Positions 1 to 6,961 of a stretch of 9,911 nucleotides of DNA are shown here, piece after piece. The notes beneath the pieces were generated by a model. It was given only the letters and a program-made list of their open reading frames with translations, was not told the origin of the DNA and did no database searches. The number at the start of each line of letters is the position of its first letter. The stretch's first letter is position 1. The stretch is from Arcobacter sp. UBA7394 (lineage in GTDB: Bacteria > Campylobacterota > Campylobacteria > Campylobacterales > Arcobacteraceae): NCBI GenBank assembly GCA_002470185.1, contig DKNG01000229.1, positions 15,582 through 25,492 of the forward strand. Reading direction: 5' to 3'. The position numbers and the translations under genes are program-made.

Positions 1-662
1 AAGGCTAAAAAACCTGAACCATCTTTTACTAAAGGGATTCTTTCAATTTCTCCATCATCATTTAAATCAAAAGAAAATCTTAAATTTGTACTAATATTAT
101 CAAAACTCTTTACATCACCTTTATAATTAATAATAAGAGGATCAATAAAATTACTACTTGATAAATCAATTTGTTCTTCATGTACTTCTCTAAACTCTTT
201 TGAAAATGCAAAGGATACATTAAAATCAATATTTTTATTATTCTCTGTTCTAATTTTTGCTGTTGTATGGAATTCAATACTATTTTTTTGATAGTATTCA
301 ACTTTTCTATTAACTGAAATACCCCATAAATTACCCATCTCTGGCATATTATGTGCTAGTTCATCGTGTCGTGTTTGGTCTCCATTAGGGAGTAGTTTTA
401 CATCTTTTATGTATATTCGTCCTATAAGTTCTTCTAAAACACCTTTTTTAATTCTATCATCAAGTCCTAGTTCTGATTCCATACTATAGGCCATTCTGAT
501 TCTACTAAGTTCTATTCTTGAGGTAGTTTTAATTGGGACGTTATCTGGTTGATTTAAGGCTTTAAGTTCATTCATCCAAGAAGATGAAGTAATTGAAACT
601 TTTTGCTCACTTACATTACTACTTTTTGTACTTAAATTTATACTTGAAGATTCTATTTTCAT
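1..662 (-). CDS. Hypothetical protein with EF-hand-like calcium loop (C-terminus cut by window edge)
   Basis: An open frame of 220 codons runs from the ATG at 662 to the window edge with no stop. An AAGGA ribosome site (669-673) lies 6 nt before the ATG and confirms the start. The N-terminus is Ser-rich and hydrophilic (MKIESSSINLSTKSS), with no signal peptide or membrane segment in the visible part. Residues 199-206 read DLNDDGEI, which matches the D-x-N-x-D-G-x-I pattern of an EF-hand or dockerin-type calcium loop. This is followed by a KDGSGFLA stretch at 213-220. From memory, this arrangement resembles a widespread proteobacterial family of unknown function, often labelled VCBS-repeat or EF-hand protein, in which GSGFLAL is followed by a second calcium loop. 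That part would lie outside the window. The gene probably has its own promoter. Coding status is near certain; function is unknown. Confidence 0.85.
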   Translation of the reverse strand, partial: MKIESSSINLSTKSSNVSEQKVSITSSSWMNELKALNQPDNVPIKTTSRIELSRIRMAYSMESELGLDDRIKKGVLEELIGRIYIKDVKLLPNGDQTRHDELAHNMPEMGNLWGISVNRKVEYYQKNSIEFHTTAKIRTENNKNIDFNVSFAFSKEFREVHEEQIDLSSSNFIDPLIINYKGDVKSFDNISTNLRFSFDLNDDGEIERIPLVKDGSGFLA

Positions 663-694
663 TAAAAATCCTTTATATTAAACCATACTTAAAA

Positions 695-700
695 ATTATA
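695..700 (-). promoter_or_regulatory. Predicted -10 box for the gene starting at 662
   Basis: A perfect TATAAT lies on the minus strand at 700..695, with T-rich sequence upstream and no recognisable -35. That is usual for housekeeping promoters in Campylobacterota. Transcription would start near 688, giving a leader of about 26 nt that contains the AAGGA ribosome site. The base composition makes chance TATAAT matches common, so this is a moderate call. Confidence 0.4.
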
Positions 701-755
701 AGATAGTTAATATAAATAAGAGTTAAAATAATTTAAAAATTAAAAATAATATTAT

Positions 756-1394
756 TTATTTTGATTCTAATAATTCTTCTAGTTCTTCAAGTTTATTAAT
801 AAAATAGTTTGCTTTTGAGAAATCATGACTTACTGTAAATTCATTATAAACAATTGCACACTCTATTTGTGCATTATATGCAGAAGTAAGACCCCTTTGT
901 GAGTCTTCCACTACGATTGTTTCTTCTTTTTTTGCATTGAATTTTTTTAGTCCTGCTAAATAAGGATCAGGGTAGGGTTTAGCTCTTTTATACTCTTCTA
1001 CACATAATGTAAAATCCATATAATCTACAATTCCTCTATTTTGATGTATTAAATCAAAATCAACTCTTCTAGAAGTTGTAATAATAGCCATTTTGTATTT
1101 TTTTGAGAGTTTATCTAATACTTTTTTTACATTAGGGATTTCTATATCTTTAGTTTTTAAAAACTCTTGATAATAAATATCTCTTTTAAAACGTTGTTTA
1201 TCAACTATATCTTTTGAGAATCCTGCATTAAAAGCAATTTCCCAAGCAGTTCCACCTCTTGCCATAATCTCTAGGTAAGTAGGTAGATCTAAGATAAGAT
1301 TTAATTCTTTTAATGCAATTTTATTGGCTTCGTAGTACCATTTTTCAGTCTCTACTAATACGCCATCGTTATCGAATAATATGTATTTTTTCAA
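756..1394 (-). CDS. HAD-superfamily hydrolase (beta-phosphoglucomutase / phosphoglycolate phosphatase-like)
   Basis: A cytoplasmic phosphatase or phosphomutase of the haloacid dehalogenase superfamily, 212 residues, which is a normal length for subfamily IA. All four motifs are visible. Motif I is DNDGVLVET, with nucleophile D8 and acid/base D10. Motif II is IITTSR, with T106. Motif III is the lysine K139 in AKPYPDP. Motif IV is VVEDSQRG, with E163 and D164. A helical cap domain lies between motifs I and II (about residues 15-85). The substrate cannot be read from the sequence. The start codon is TTG: the stop of the upstream gene lies in the same frame 6 nt before it, and the next in-frame Met (residue 44) would remove motif I. 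No clear Shine-Dalgarno is seen, so translation probably depends on re-initiation by ribosomes finishing the upstream gene at 1401-1814. Family assignment is secure; specificity is open. Confidence 0.93.
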   Translation of the reverse strand: MKKYILFDNDGVLVETEKWYYEANKIALKELNLILDLPTYLEIMARGGTAWEIAFNAGFSKDIVDKQRFKRDIYYQEFLKTKDIEIPNVKKVLDKLSKKYKMAIITTSRRVDFDLIHQNRGIVDYMDFTLCVEEYKRAKPYPDPYLAGLKKFNAKKEETIVVEDSQRGLTSAYNAQIECAIVYNEFTVSHDFSKANYFINKLEELEELLESK

Positions 1395-1400
1395 ATTAAG

Positions 1401-1814
1401 TTAGTTTCTTGCTCTTTCAAATTTTTCGTATTCTTCATCATAAAATACGCCTAATTGGCAATGTGTTACTTTAAGGTCTGAGTGTTTAATTGAAGCACCA
1501 ACTTTTTTAAGAGTACTTCCTTTTTCTTGTGCTAATTTCCATGCAATTTCACATTCAACTTTTTTGTTCTCTTGAGAACCTTTTGCTAATGTGTCATAAA
1601 TGTCTTCATTCATTTGAGAAAATTGAAGTTTACCAAATACTCCAAGTTCACAGTTTGTAATCTTAATATTCATACTTTTTGCAACCTGTGCCATATCTTT
1701 TGGTTTCATACCAATTAGTTTAGCAACTTTAAAAGCTTGGATGCACGATAATTCACCATTCTTATCAAGATTTGTTAACACTAATTCTGTTTGTGTTGAG
1801 TCTAACTTAATCAT
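1401..1814 (-). CDS. Conserved-type hypothetical protein built of two copies of a ~64-residue unit
   Basis: A 137-residue soluble protein that I do not recognise with a named function. It is an internal duplication: residues 24-60 align with 88-124 without gaps at a constant offset of 64. Matching pairs include C24/C88, A27/A91, K29/K93, A31/A95, G35/G99, K39/K103, K51/K115, T53/T117 and C55/C119. Each unit ends in the same signature, CELGVFG at 55-61 and CQLGVFY at 119-125. Each unit looks like two or three helices followed by a short strand, which could be a winged-helix fold, and each carries two cysteines at equivalent positions. DNA binding or metal/thiol chemistry are possibilities only. 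The ATG at 1814 follows AAGGA (1827-1831) with a rather long 12-nt spacer rich in T. The gene ends 6 nt before the HAD gene and in the same frame, so the two are likely one transcript. Confidence 0.85.
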   Translation of the reverse strand: MIKLDSTQTELVLTNLDKNGELSCIQAFKVAKLIGMKPKDMAQVAKSMNIKITNCELGVFGKLQFSQMNEDIYDTLAKGSQENKKVECEIAWKLAQEKGSTLKKVGASIKHSDLKVTHCQLGVFYDEEYEKFERARN

Positions 1815-1880
1815 AAAAAAAAATAATCCTTTAATTTTTGTAATTATAAAACAAAAAACTTATAATTACTTTATACTATA

Positions 1881-1886
1881 ATTATA
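1881..1886 (-). promoter_or_regulatory. Possible -10 box for the 1401-1814 / HAD gene pair
   Basis: TATAAT occurs on the minus strand at 1886..1881, about 67 nt before the ATG at 1814. It lies downstream (in the minus direction) of the strong terminator at 1976-2011, so a new promoter is expected in this stretch. No -35 match is visible and the surrounding sequence is almost pure A/T, so the exact box is uncertain. Confidence 0.3.
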
Positions 1887-1975
1887 GACTATATCTATAA
1901 ATTACATATTATTATACATGAGCATTTATTATACAATTAATAAAATTAATATATAAGTAAACGGTATTTTTTGAC

Positions 1976-2011
1976 AAAAAAAAAGAGAACGCTTTAGGGG
2001 GAAGCGTTCTC
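1976..2011 (-). terminator. Intrinsic terminator (10-bp perfect stem, 9 U)
   Basis: On the minus strand, GAGAACGCTT pairs perfectly with AAGCGTTCTC (arms 2002-2011 and 1985-1994) around a 7-nt loop CCCCCTA, and is followed at once by nine Ts (1984..1976). It is a much more GC-rich block than its surroundings. It ends transcripts coming from the kinase at 2192-3793 and/or the small RNA candidate. On the plus strand the stem is not followed by a T run, so it works in one direction only. Confidence 0.9.
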
Positions 2012-2090
2012 AAGCGATTTGTATATTATTATGTAGGAGAGTCAAGTTGAAAAACTTGAATATCAAAATTAAGTCTTTTACTTAATCGAT
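1976..2090 (-). ncRNA. Candidate small RNA, ~115 nt, with C-rich terminator loop
   Basis: Read on the minus strand, the order is: a TATAAT (2102..2097) with T-rich upstream sequence; a predicted start near 2090; hairpin 1 (ATTAAGT / ACTTAAT, 2086..2068, 5-nt loop); hairpin 2 (TCAAGTT / AACTTGA, 2059..2042, 4-nt loop); an unpaired linker containing CTCTCCTAC (2041..2033); and a 10-bp terminator stem with loop CCCCCTA followed by nine Ts. This is the standard layout of an independent bacterial sRNA. CUCUCCU and the C-rich loop are both complementary to Shine-Dalgarno-like G-rich sequence, which would suit translational repression. It has not been matched to any known RNA family. The alternative is that this is simply the 3' untranslated region of the kinase gene. 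Confidence 0.4.
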
Positions 2091-2096
2091 ACAGTA

Positions 2097-2102
2097 ATTA
2101 TA
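2097..2102 (-). promoter_or_regulatory. Predicted -10 box for the small RNA candidate
   Basis: TATAAT at 2102..2097 on the minus strand is preceded by CATATTT, a T-rich element of the kind found before -10 boxes in Campylobacter and Helicobacter. No -35 is recognisable. It would start transcription near 2090, just ahead of the three hairpins. Chance matches are frequent at this base composition. Confidence 0.35.
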
Positions 2103-2191
2103 AAATATGAGTATTAACCTTTTATAAATAAATAGTTAACAATAGGTAAACAAGATATAAAGTGTCCTATTTAAACTCAAATACACCCCAT

Positions 2192-3793
2192 TTAAATACT
2201 TATAGGAATTGATAGTTTAAATGATGCTCCATGAAAATCATCTTCAGTGTTTTTACTATTTATATTTTCTACTTTTATATCACCTTTTAATTGTCTTGTT
2301 AATAAACTTTGTACTATATATAAGCTTAATCCCGTACCATGGAATTTATCTTTTGTTGTAAAATATGGCTCAAAAATCCTATTAATTATATCTTTATGAA
2401 TCCCTTTTGCATTATCAGAAATTATAATGACACAGTTTTTTTCTTCTTTAATAACACTTATAGATATTTCTGGTTCGTGTATATTGTTTTTTATAAAGGC
2501 ATCATTTGAATTATTAATTAAAACAAGTAATACGCTAATTATTTCATTTTCATAACTATTTAATGTAATATCATTGATAGTATTATTGAATTTGATTCTT
2601 TTATCAATTTTTGAATCTAATATATTTATCGCTTTTTCTATTGTAGCTCTAATCTCAAAAGAACGTTTTGCATTGTTTTTAATAAAATAGTTTTTAAACT
2701 TATCAATTGTTACTGATAAATCTTTTGTAGTTTTTATTATTTTTTCTAAAGACCTATCATGCGCTTCTATTTCATTCTGACCAGCATGCATATTTATTCT
2801 TAAGCCACTAGCTATTGTAGAGATTAAAGATAGTGGTTGTCTCCAATGGTGGGAAATATTCTCTAACATATCCCCTAGAGATATTAATTTAGCTTGTTCT
2901 ATTAATATTACTTCTTGTTCTTTTATAATTTCATGTTCTTTAATTTTATTAACGGCAATTGAAACTAAATGAGAAAAAGACTCAATCAATTCTAATTCAA
3001 ATGAATCAGGTTGTTTAGATTTTTTATAATAAATTGCAAATGTTCCTAATACTTCATTGTTTTTTGAAAAGAATGGCTGAGACCAACATGCATTTAAACC
3101 TAAAGGTTTCGTAAGTTGCGTAAAACCTTTCCAGAATGAATGAGTATTAATATCTTCAACAATTACTCTTTTTTTAGTAAATGCAGCAGTACCACATGAT
3201 CCAATATTTGGTCCAATTGTTAAGGATTTAACTGCTTTATTATAGTATTCTGGTAAGCTTGGAGCAAAACCTTTTTCAAATTGTTTTTTATTTTTGTCTA
3301 ATAATAAAATTGAACAAATCATATTATTATTAATTTCTTCAGCTCTTTTAATTAGATAAAATAGAATCTCTTCTAAACTATCATCATTGATAATCTTTTC
3401 TAAAACTTTTTGATTAATTTTATATAAGGTTTCATACTCTTTTTGTTTTGTAATATTTTTTACAATACCAAGAGTACCAATAATATTACCTTCATTATCT
3501 ACAATTACATCTTTTATAGATTTAAAATATAAAGTAGCATTTGATTTTATTAATGACTCGTAGAATATTAATTCTTTTTTTTCCTTTATTACAAGTTGAT
3601 CATTAATATTAAATGCATGGGCATCTGATTTTTTGAATAAATCATAATCTGTTTTTCCAATAATTTCTTCTTTTTTAAGTGATATAAAATCGCAATATGC
3701 TTTATTACATAGAGTGTATACTCCATTTAAGTCTTTGTGAAAAATTATATCTTCTAAGGAATCTAATGTTTTGATTAAATTTATATTATTCAT
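2192..3793 (-). CDS. Soluble PAS-GAF sensor histidine kinase, orphan
   Basis: A 533-residue cytoplasmic two-component sensor kinase with no membrane segment, so it senses an internal or diffusible signal. In order it shows: a PAS domain (about 8-118, with IIGKTDYDLF and a PAC-like GIVKNITKQKEYE end); a GAF domain (about 135-285, with the typical GSCGTAAF, ACWSQPF and GTFAIYY blocks); a dimerisation helix with H-box ISHHWRQPL, where H315 is the likely phosphorylated histidine; and an ATPase domain with N-box LINNSNDAF (N428), G1 SDNAKGI (D460), F-box FEPYFTT and G2 HGTGLSL. The usual first Asn of the N-box is a Val (V424). No response regulator is encoded beside it. The ATG at 3793 has no obvious Shine-Dalgarno, and a stop lies upstream in frame with no other start codon between. 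It follows the RND gene on the same strand after 82 bp and ends before the strong terminator at 1976-2011. Confidence 0.95.
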   Translation of the reverse strand: MNNINLIKTLDSLEDIIFHKDLNGVYTLCNKAYCDFISLKKEEIIGKTDYDLFKKSDAHAFNINDQLVIKEKKELIFYESLIKSNATLYFKSIKDVIVDNEGNIIGTLGIVKNITKQKEYETLYKINQKVLEKIINDDSLEEILFYLIKRAEEINNNMICSILLLDKNKKQFEKGFAPSLPEYYNKAVKSLTIGPNIGSCGTAAFTKKRVIVEDINTHSFWKGFTQLTKPLGLNACWSQPFFSKNNEVLGTFAIYYKKSKQPDSFELELIESFSHLVSIAVNKIKEHEIIKEQEVILIEQAKLISLGDMLENISHHWRQPLSLISTIASGLRINMHAGQNEIEAHDRSLEKIIKTTKDLSVTIDKFKNYFIKNNAKRSFEIRATIEKAINILDSKIDKRIKFNNTINDITLNSYENEIISVLLVLINNSNDAFIKNNIHEPEISISVIKEEKNCVIIISDNAKGIHKDIINRIFEPYFTTKDKFHGTGLSLYIVQSLLTRQLKGDIKVENINSKNTEDDFHGASFKLSIPISI

Positions 3794-3853
3794 AATTAAA
3801 ATGTAACATTTTTAATTTTTAATTATTCTTAATAACTAATAATTAGTGACTAA

Positions 3854-3879
3854 ATAGTAACAGGTGTAACTGTTACTAT
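3854..3879 (-). other. Perfect hairpin across the stop codon of the RND gene
   Basis: ATAGTAACAG and CTGTTACTAT form a perfect 10-bp stem with a 6-nt loop (3854-3863 and 3870-3879). The first arm contains the RND stop TAG and an immediately following second in-frame stop TAA. Only three Ts follow on the minus strand, so this is not a classical intrinsic terminator. It may stabilise the 3' end of the mla transcript, lower read-through into the kinase gene, or serve as a binding site for a regulator of the kinase gene. Confidence 0.5.
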
Positions 3880-6365
3880 CTAGAAAAAGGTTTAAAAGTG
3901 ATTAATAGTTTTGGTAATAAAAGAAGTGCTGAAGCTAAAATCGTAGCCATTACAACAACTGTTAATAAACCAAAATAGATTGTTGGAATTAGATTTGATA
4001 AAACTAAAATAGAAAAACCAACGATTACTACTAATGATGTATAATACATAGCGTACCCAATGCTCTCATGAGATCTCTTCATTGCATTAAGATAGTTATG
4101 GTCATGTTTAAACTCTTCTTTAAATCTATGAATATAGTGAATTGTATCATCTACTCCAATACCAATAGAAATAGCAGCTATGGTAATAGTCATAATATCA
4201 AGAGGAATTCCTAACCATCCCATAATTCCAAAAATTGCAGAAATAGGAATGATATTAGCAAGTATTGCAACAATTGCAATTTTTATAGATCTAAATAAAA
4301 CTAAAAACATGAAAAATAGAATTACTACAACAAAACCTAATGTAGAAATCTGTGAATCAAAAAGAGATTGAAGCATATTGTTATATAAAATCATTAGGTT
4401 TGATAATCTATATGTTGTTTCTTTATTTTTAATAATATCTCTTAAATCATGATTGATTTTGTTAATCAAATCATTTCTTCTAAGATTTGGATTAGAATCC
4501 ATAATTCTCATTGTAACTCTAGCTTCATTATATTCAATATTAATATATGGTGCTAAAATCATATTTTTATATTTTTGAGGTAGTTTATTATAAAGTAATG
4601 CTAGTGTTACACCATCTAATTCTTTATTTTCATTTAGTAGTTTTCCAAGCTTTAATAAACTAGCTAATGATTGAACTTTTCCTACTTCTTCTAATGAGTC
4701 TAAGTAATTATGAACATCAATAATTGTTTGCATCTTATCAGATGAGAACCAGTATTGTTCATCATTTGCACTTTGTTCAAATTCATCTTCAAAGTCATCA
4801 AAATCATCTGCTTCCTCTTCTACTACTGCTTTAACAGAAATTTCTTCAATCTGTTCGTCTTTGAATTTAATTACAACATCTAAAGGTGTAGTTCCACCTA
4901 AACTTTCATCAATTACTTTCATACCCTTATATATTTCAGTATCTTTTTTGAAGTAATTAATAAAACTATTTTCAACAATAAGTTTAGATGCTCCTGTTAA
5001 TGAAAATACTACTAATAAAACACTTCCTATAATAATTCCTAAACCATTGTTTTGTACTAAATTAGAAGAGGCTGTAATTATTGAAAATTTAGAACTTGTC
5101 TTTTTTCTTTCATACTCTTTAACTCTTTTTAACATAATTAAAACAAGTGGGAATAAGATAAAAGATATTAAAAGAGATATTGCAATACCTGCACTCATCA
5201 TTAAACCAAGATTTTTAACAGGTTCAATACTTGACAATACTAAAGATGCAAATCCAGTTATAGTAGTGATAATTGCAAAGAATGAAGGGCTTAGTTTTGA
5301 TAAAATAGTATTAATAACTAGTTTATATTGACTTGCATTTTTAAATCTAACATTTAATTCTCTATATCTTACAATTAAGTGTAAAACAATTGATAAAGTA
5401 ATAATTAGTTGTAAAGAAATAAAGTTAGATGAAATAACAGTAACTTCTAGACTAAATAAGCCTAATATTCCAGCTGTTGATATAACTGATAATAAACATA
5501 TAACAATAGGTAAAATAACCCATCTAGCTTTTCTAAAGATAATCCATAAAATTAGAATTAATAAGAATATTAATGTTGAACCATAAATTACTAAATCACT
5601 TTTAACATAACCAACAACATCATTGGCTATCATATTTACTCCACCAAGAAAAATTGTAGCAGATGATTTATAGTTCTTTACAATATCTCTTAATTCTTGA
5701 ATATTTTGACTCTCTTTTTCTCTTATTACATCTCTATACTCTTTGAATTGAGTAATAGTATTCTTAAGAGTATGTTTCTCATTTTCATCAAGAGTAGATG
5801 TTCTTTTTTTCTTTAATAAAGTATTTCTTTTTTCTAAAAGTTCTACATATTTTGTATCATCTTTTAAACTTAGTATTAAAGCAGTTGTTTTAAAATCACT
5901 ACTAACTAAGTTATTTGAATAAAGCTCAGAGCTTAGAAATTCATTTTTTACTAACTCTTTATCAAACTCTCCATCTTCAATAGCTTTAACCCCATCTACA
6001 AGCTGTGCAATAGGTTTAATTGGTGATTGAACTAAAGGCACATTTAAAATAGATGTTACGCTACTTATATAATCAAGTTTCTCAAAATCATTAGAAATTG
6101 ATTTGATTGTATCAAGACTATTTTCTGATAAAAGTTCATCATTAGGTGAGAATGTAACAATTAGAAAATTAGGATTTTCATATCTTTTGTTTATCTCTCG
6201 AACAAATTTTAAATCTTTATCATCATCTAGAAGCAGAGTTTCAGCAGAAGCATCAATTTGAAGTTTTGTAGCATTGTATCCCAAAACTGAAACTCCAATC
6301 ATTAAGATTAGAATTACAGCTAATGGGTATTTCAGTATATATTTATCGTAGAAATTTTTTATCAT
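3876..6365 (-). CDS. MMPL/RND-family inner-membrane transporter of the MlaA-MlaC cluster
   Basis: An 829-residue inner-membrane protein with the RND plan of 12 helices in two halves. TM1 is at about 13-30, followed by a large periplasmic domain (31-256). TM2-TM6 fall at about 258-277, 281-305, 309-334, 362-380 and 386-412. TM7 is at 441-460, with a second periplasmic domain (461-672), and TM8-TM12 lie between 676 and 821. Like HpnN and MmpL3 relatives, it is expected to move lipids or hydrophobic compounds using an ion gradient. TM10 has the proton-relay type motif GIGVDDTIHYIHRFKE (D739, D740). The equivalent place in TM4 (about 322-336, ending LIVRYRE) has no acidic residue. A highly acidic patch, about E516-E530 (EEEADDFDDFEDEFE), sits in the second periplasmic domain. 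The ATG follows the mlaC stop with no gap (TAGATG) and has no Shine-Dalgarno, so the two are translationally coupled. The substrate is inferred from neighbours to be phospholipid. Confidence 0.93.
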   Translation of the reverse strand: MIKNFYDKYILKYPLAVILILMIGVSVLGYNATKLQIDASAETLLLDDDKDLKFVREINKRYENPNFLIVTFSPNDELLSENSLDTIKSISNDFEKLDYISSVTSILNVPLVQSPIKPIAQLVDGVKAIEDGEFDKELVKNEFLSSELYSNNLVSSDFKTTALILSLKDDTKYVELLEKRNTLLKKKRTSTLDENEKHTLKNTITQFKEYRDVIREKESQNIQELRDIVKNYKSSATIFLGGVNMIANDVVGYVKSDLVIYGSTLIFLLILILWIIFRKARWVILPIVICLLSVISTAGILGLFSLEVTVISSNFISLQLIITLSIVLHLIVRYRELNVRFKNASQYKLVINTILSKLSPSFFAIITTITGFASLVLSSIEPVKNLGLMMSAGIAISLLISFILFPLVLIMLKRVKEYERKKTSSKFSIITASSNLVQNNGLGIIIGSVLLVVFSLTGASKLIVENSFINYFKKDTEIYKGMKVIDESLGGTTPLDVVIKFKDEQIEEISVKAVVEEEADDFDDFEDEFEQSANDEQYWFSSDKMQTIIDVHNYLDSLEEVGKVQSLASLLKLGKLLNENKELDGVTLALLYNKLPQKYKNMILAPYINIEYNEARVTMRIMDSNPNLRRNDLINKINHDLRDIIKNKETTYRLSNLMILYNNMLQSLFDSQISTLGFVVVILFFMFLVLFRSIKIAIVAILANIIPISAIFGIMGWLGIPLDIMTITIAAISIGIGVDDTIHYIHRFKEEFKHDHNYLNAMKRSHESIGYAMYYTSLVVIVGFSILVLSNLIPTIYFGLLTVVVMATILASALLLLPKLLITFKPFSR

Positions 6366-6959
6366 CTATTTTTGTGTATTATTTGCTTTTAGCAGTTCTA
6401 ACATTTCATCAAAAGATTTCTCTTTTAAAAGTCCACTAAATTGTTTTCTATATGTTTGAATAATACTTACACCTAATAAATCAACATCATAGATAAACCA
6501 TTCGTTTAGCTTTTTGTTTTTATAAAAGTTGTAATTAATTGCATAAGATTCATCACTACCAACTACTTCTGATTGTAGTTGTAATCTAGATTTTTTATAT
6601 GGTAATAAATCAATAATTTTAACTTTTTGATCAGTATAAAGCTCTAACTTATCAACATAAGAGTTTTTTAATTTATTTTCAAATACTTCAACAAACTCAG
6701 CTTTTTTCTCACTTGATAAACTTTTCCAAGTTTTTTTCCCAAGTGCAATTCTAGCCATTACATTGTAATCAAAAACATCATCAATTAAATTCATAATCTC
6801 TTGAGCTTTTTCTTCTTTTTTTATCTCTTTATTTTTTAATATTACCAATGCTGAATCAATTTTTTGACTCATATGTGTTTTGATATCATCTTTTTTAAGG
6901 GCATTAGCTGATGTTAGTACTAAAGCTAAAGCTAAAAATAGTTTAATTATATTTTTCAT
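6366..6959 (-). CDS. mlaC: MlaC-like periplasmic phospholipid carrier (Ttg2D family)
   Basis: A 197-residue exported protein of the MlaC/Ttg2D family, which carries phospholipid across the periplasm between MlaA and an inner-membrane machine. A Sec signal peptide is visible (MKNIIKLFLALALVLTSANA, cut after A20). Family blocks are seen at 64-105 (DYNVMARIALGKKTW, then FENKLKNSYVDKL) and at 154-178 (WFIYDVDLLGVSIIQTYRKQF), in the expected order and spacing. The mature N-terminus is rich in lysine (many between 22 and 52). It starts 2 nt after the mlaA stop, using a GAGGA site located inside the end of mlaA, and its own stop abuts the start of the RND gene. No mlaD, mlaE, mlaF or mlaB is present in the window. 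Confidence 0.92.
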   Translation of the reverse strand: MKNIIKLFLALALVLTSANALKKDDIKTHMSQKIDSALVILKNKEIKKEEKAQEIMNLIDDVFDYNVMARIALGKKTWKSLSSEKKAEFVEVFENKLKNSYVDKLELYTDQKVKIIDLLPYKKSRLQLQSEVVGSDESYAINYNFYKNKKLNEWFIYDVDLLGVSIIQTYRKQFSGLLKEKSFDEMLELLKANNTQK

Positions 6960-6961
6960 GA

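Larger units (their letters stand above)
1815..2191. other. 377-bp gap without a protein gene
   Basis: No convincing protein gene was found on either strand. The left part (1815-1975) is AT-rich and should hold the promoter of the 1814 gene. The right part holds a strong minus-strand terminator (1976-2011), two small perfect inverted repeats (2042-2059 with a 7-bp stem and 2068-2086 with a 7-bp stem), and a minus-strand TATAAT at 2102..2097. Together these look like a small RNA gene, or else a long structured 3' tail of the kinase mRNA. Confidence 0.6.

Noticed and set aside
110..301. Minus-strand 63-codon open frame inside the left partial gene
   Set aside because: It overlaps, in another frame, the longer frame starting at 662, which has a ribosome site and a calcium-loop motif; its own translation is low-complexity Ile/Leu/Lys.
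744..757. Palindrome AAATAATATTATTT after the HAD stop, possible terminator
   Set aside because: It has no loop and only A/T pairs, so it would not form a stable RNA hairpin; probably chance in AT-rich DNA.
1971..1976. Perfect TTGACA on the plus strand
   Set aside because: No TATAAT-like box at 16-18 nt downstream and no plus-strand gene before 8851; it lies beside the minus-strand terminator tract.
2033..2088. Plus-strand AGGAG followed by TTG and a 12-codon reading frame (leader peptide idea)
   Set aside because: No plus-strand gene follows for it to regulate, no clear plus-strand promoter was found, and the same bases are better explained as hairpins and linker of a minus-strand RNA.
2170..2196. 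Inverted repeat ATTTAAA ... TTTAAAT around the kinase stop
   Set aside because: Only seven A/T pairs around a 13-nt loop; expected by chance at this base composition.
4180..5331. Plus-strand open frames at 4180-4371 and 5047-5331 opposite the RND gene
   Set aside because: They are antisense shadows of a well-supported 829-residue transporter, with no ribosome site or recognisable motif.
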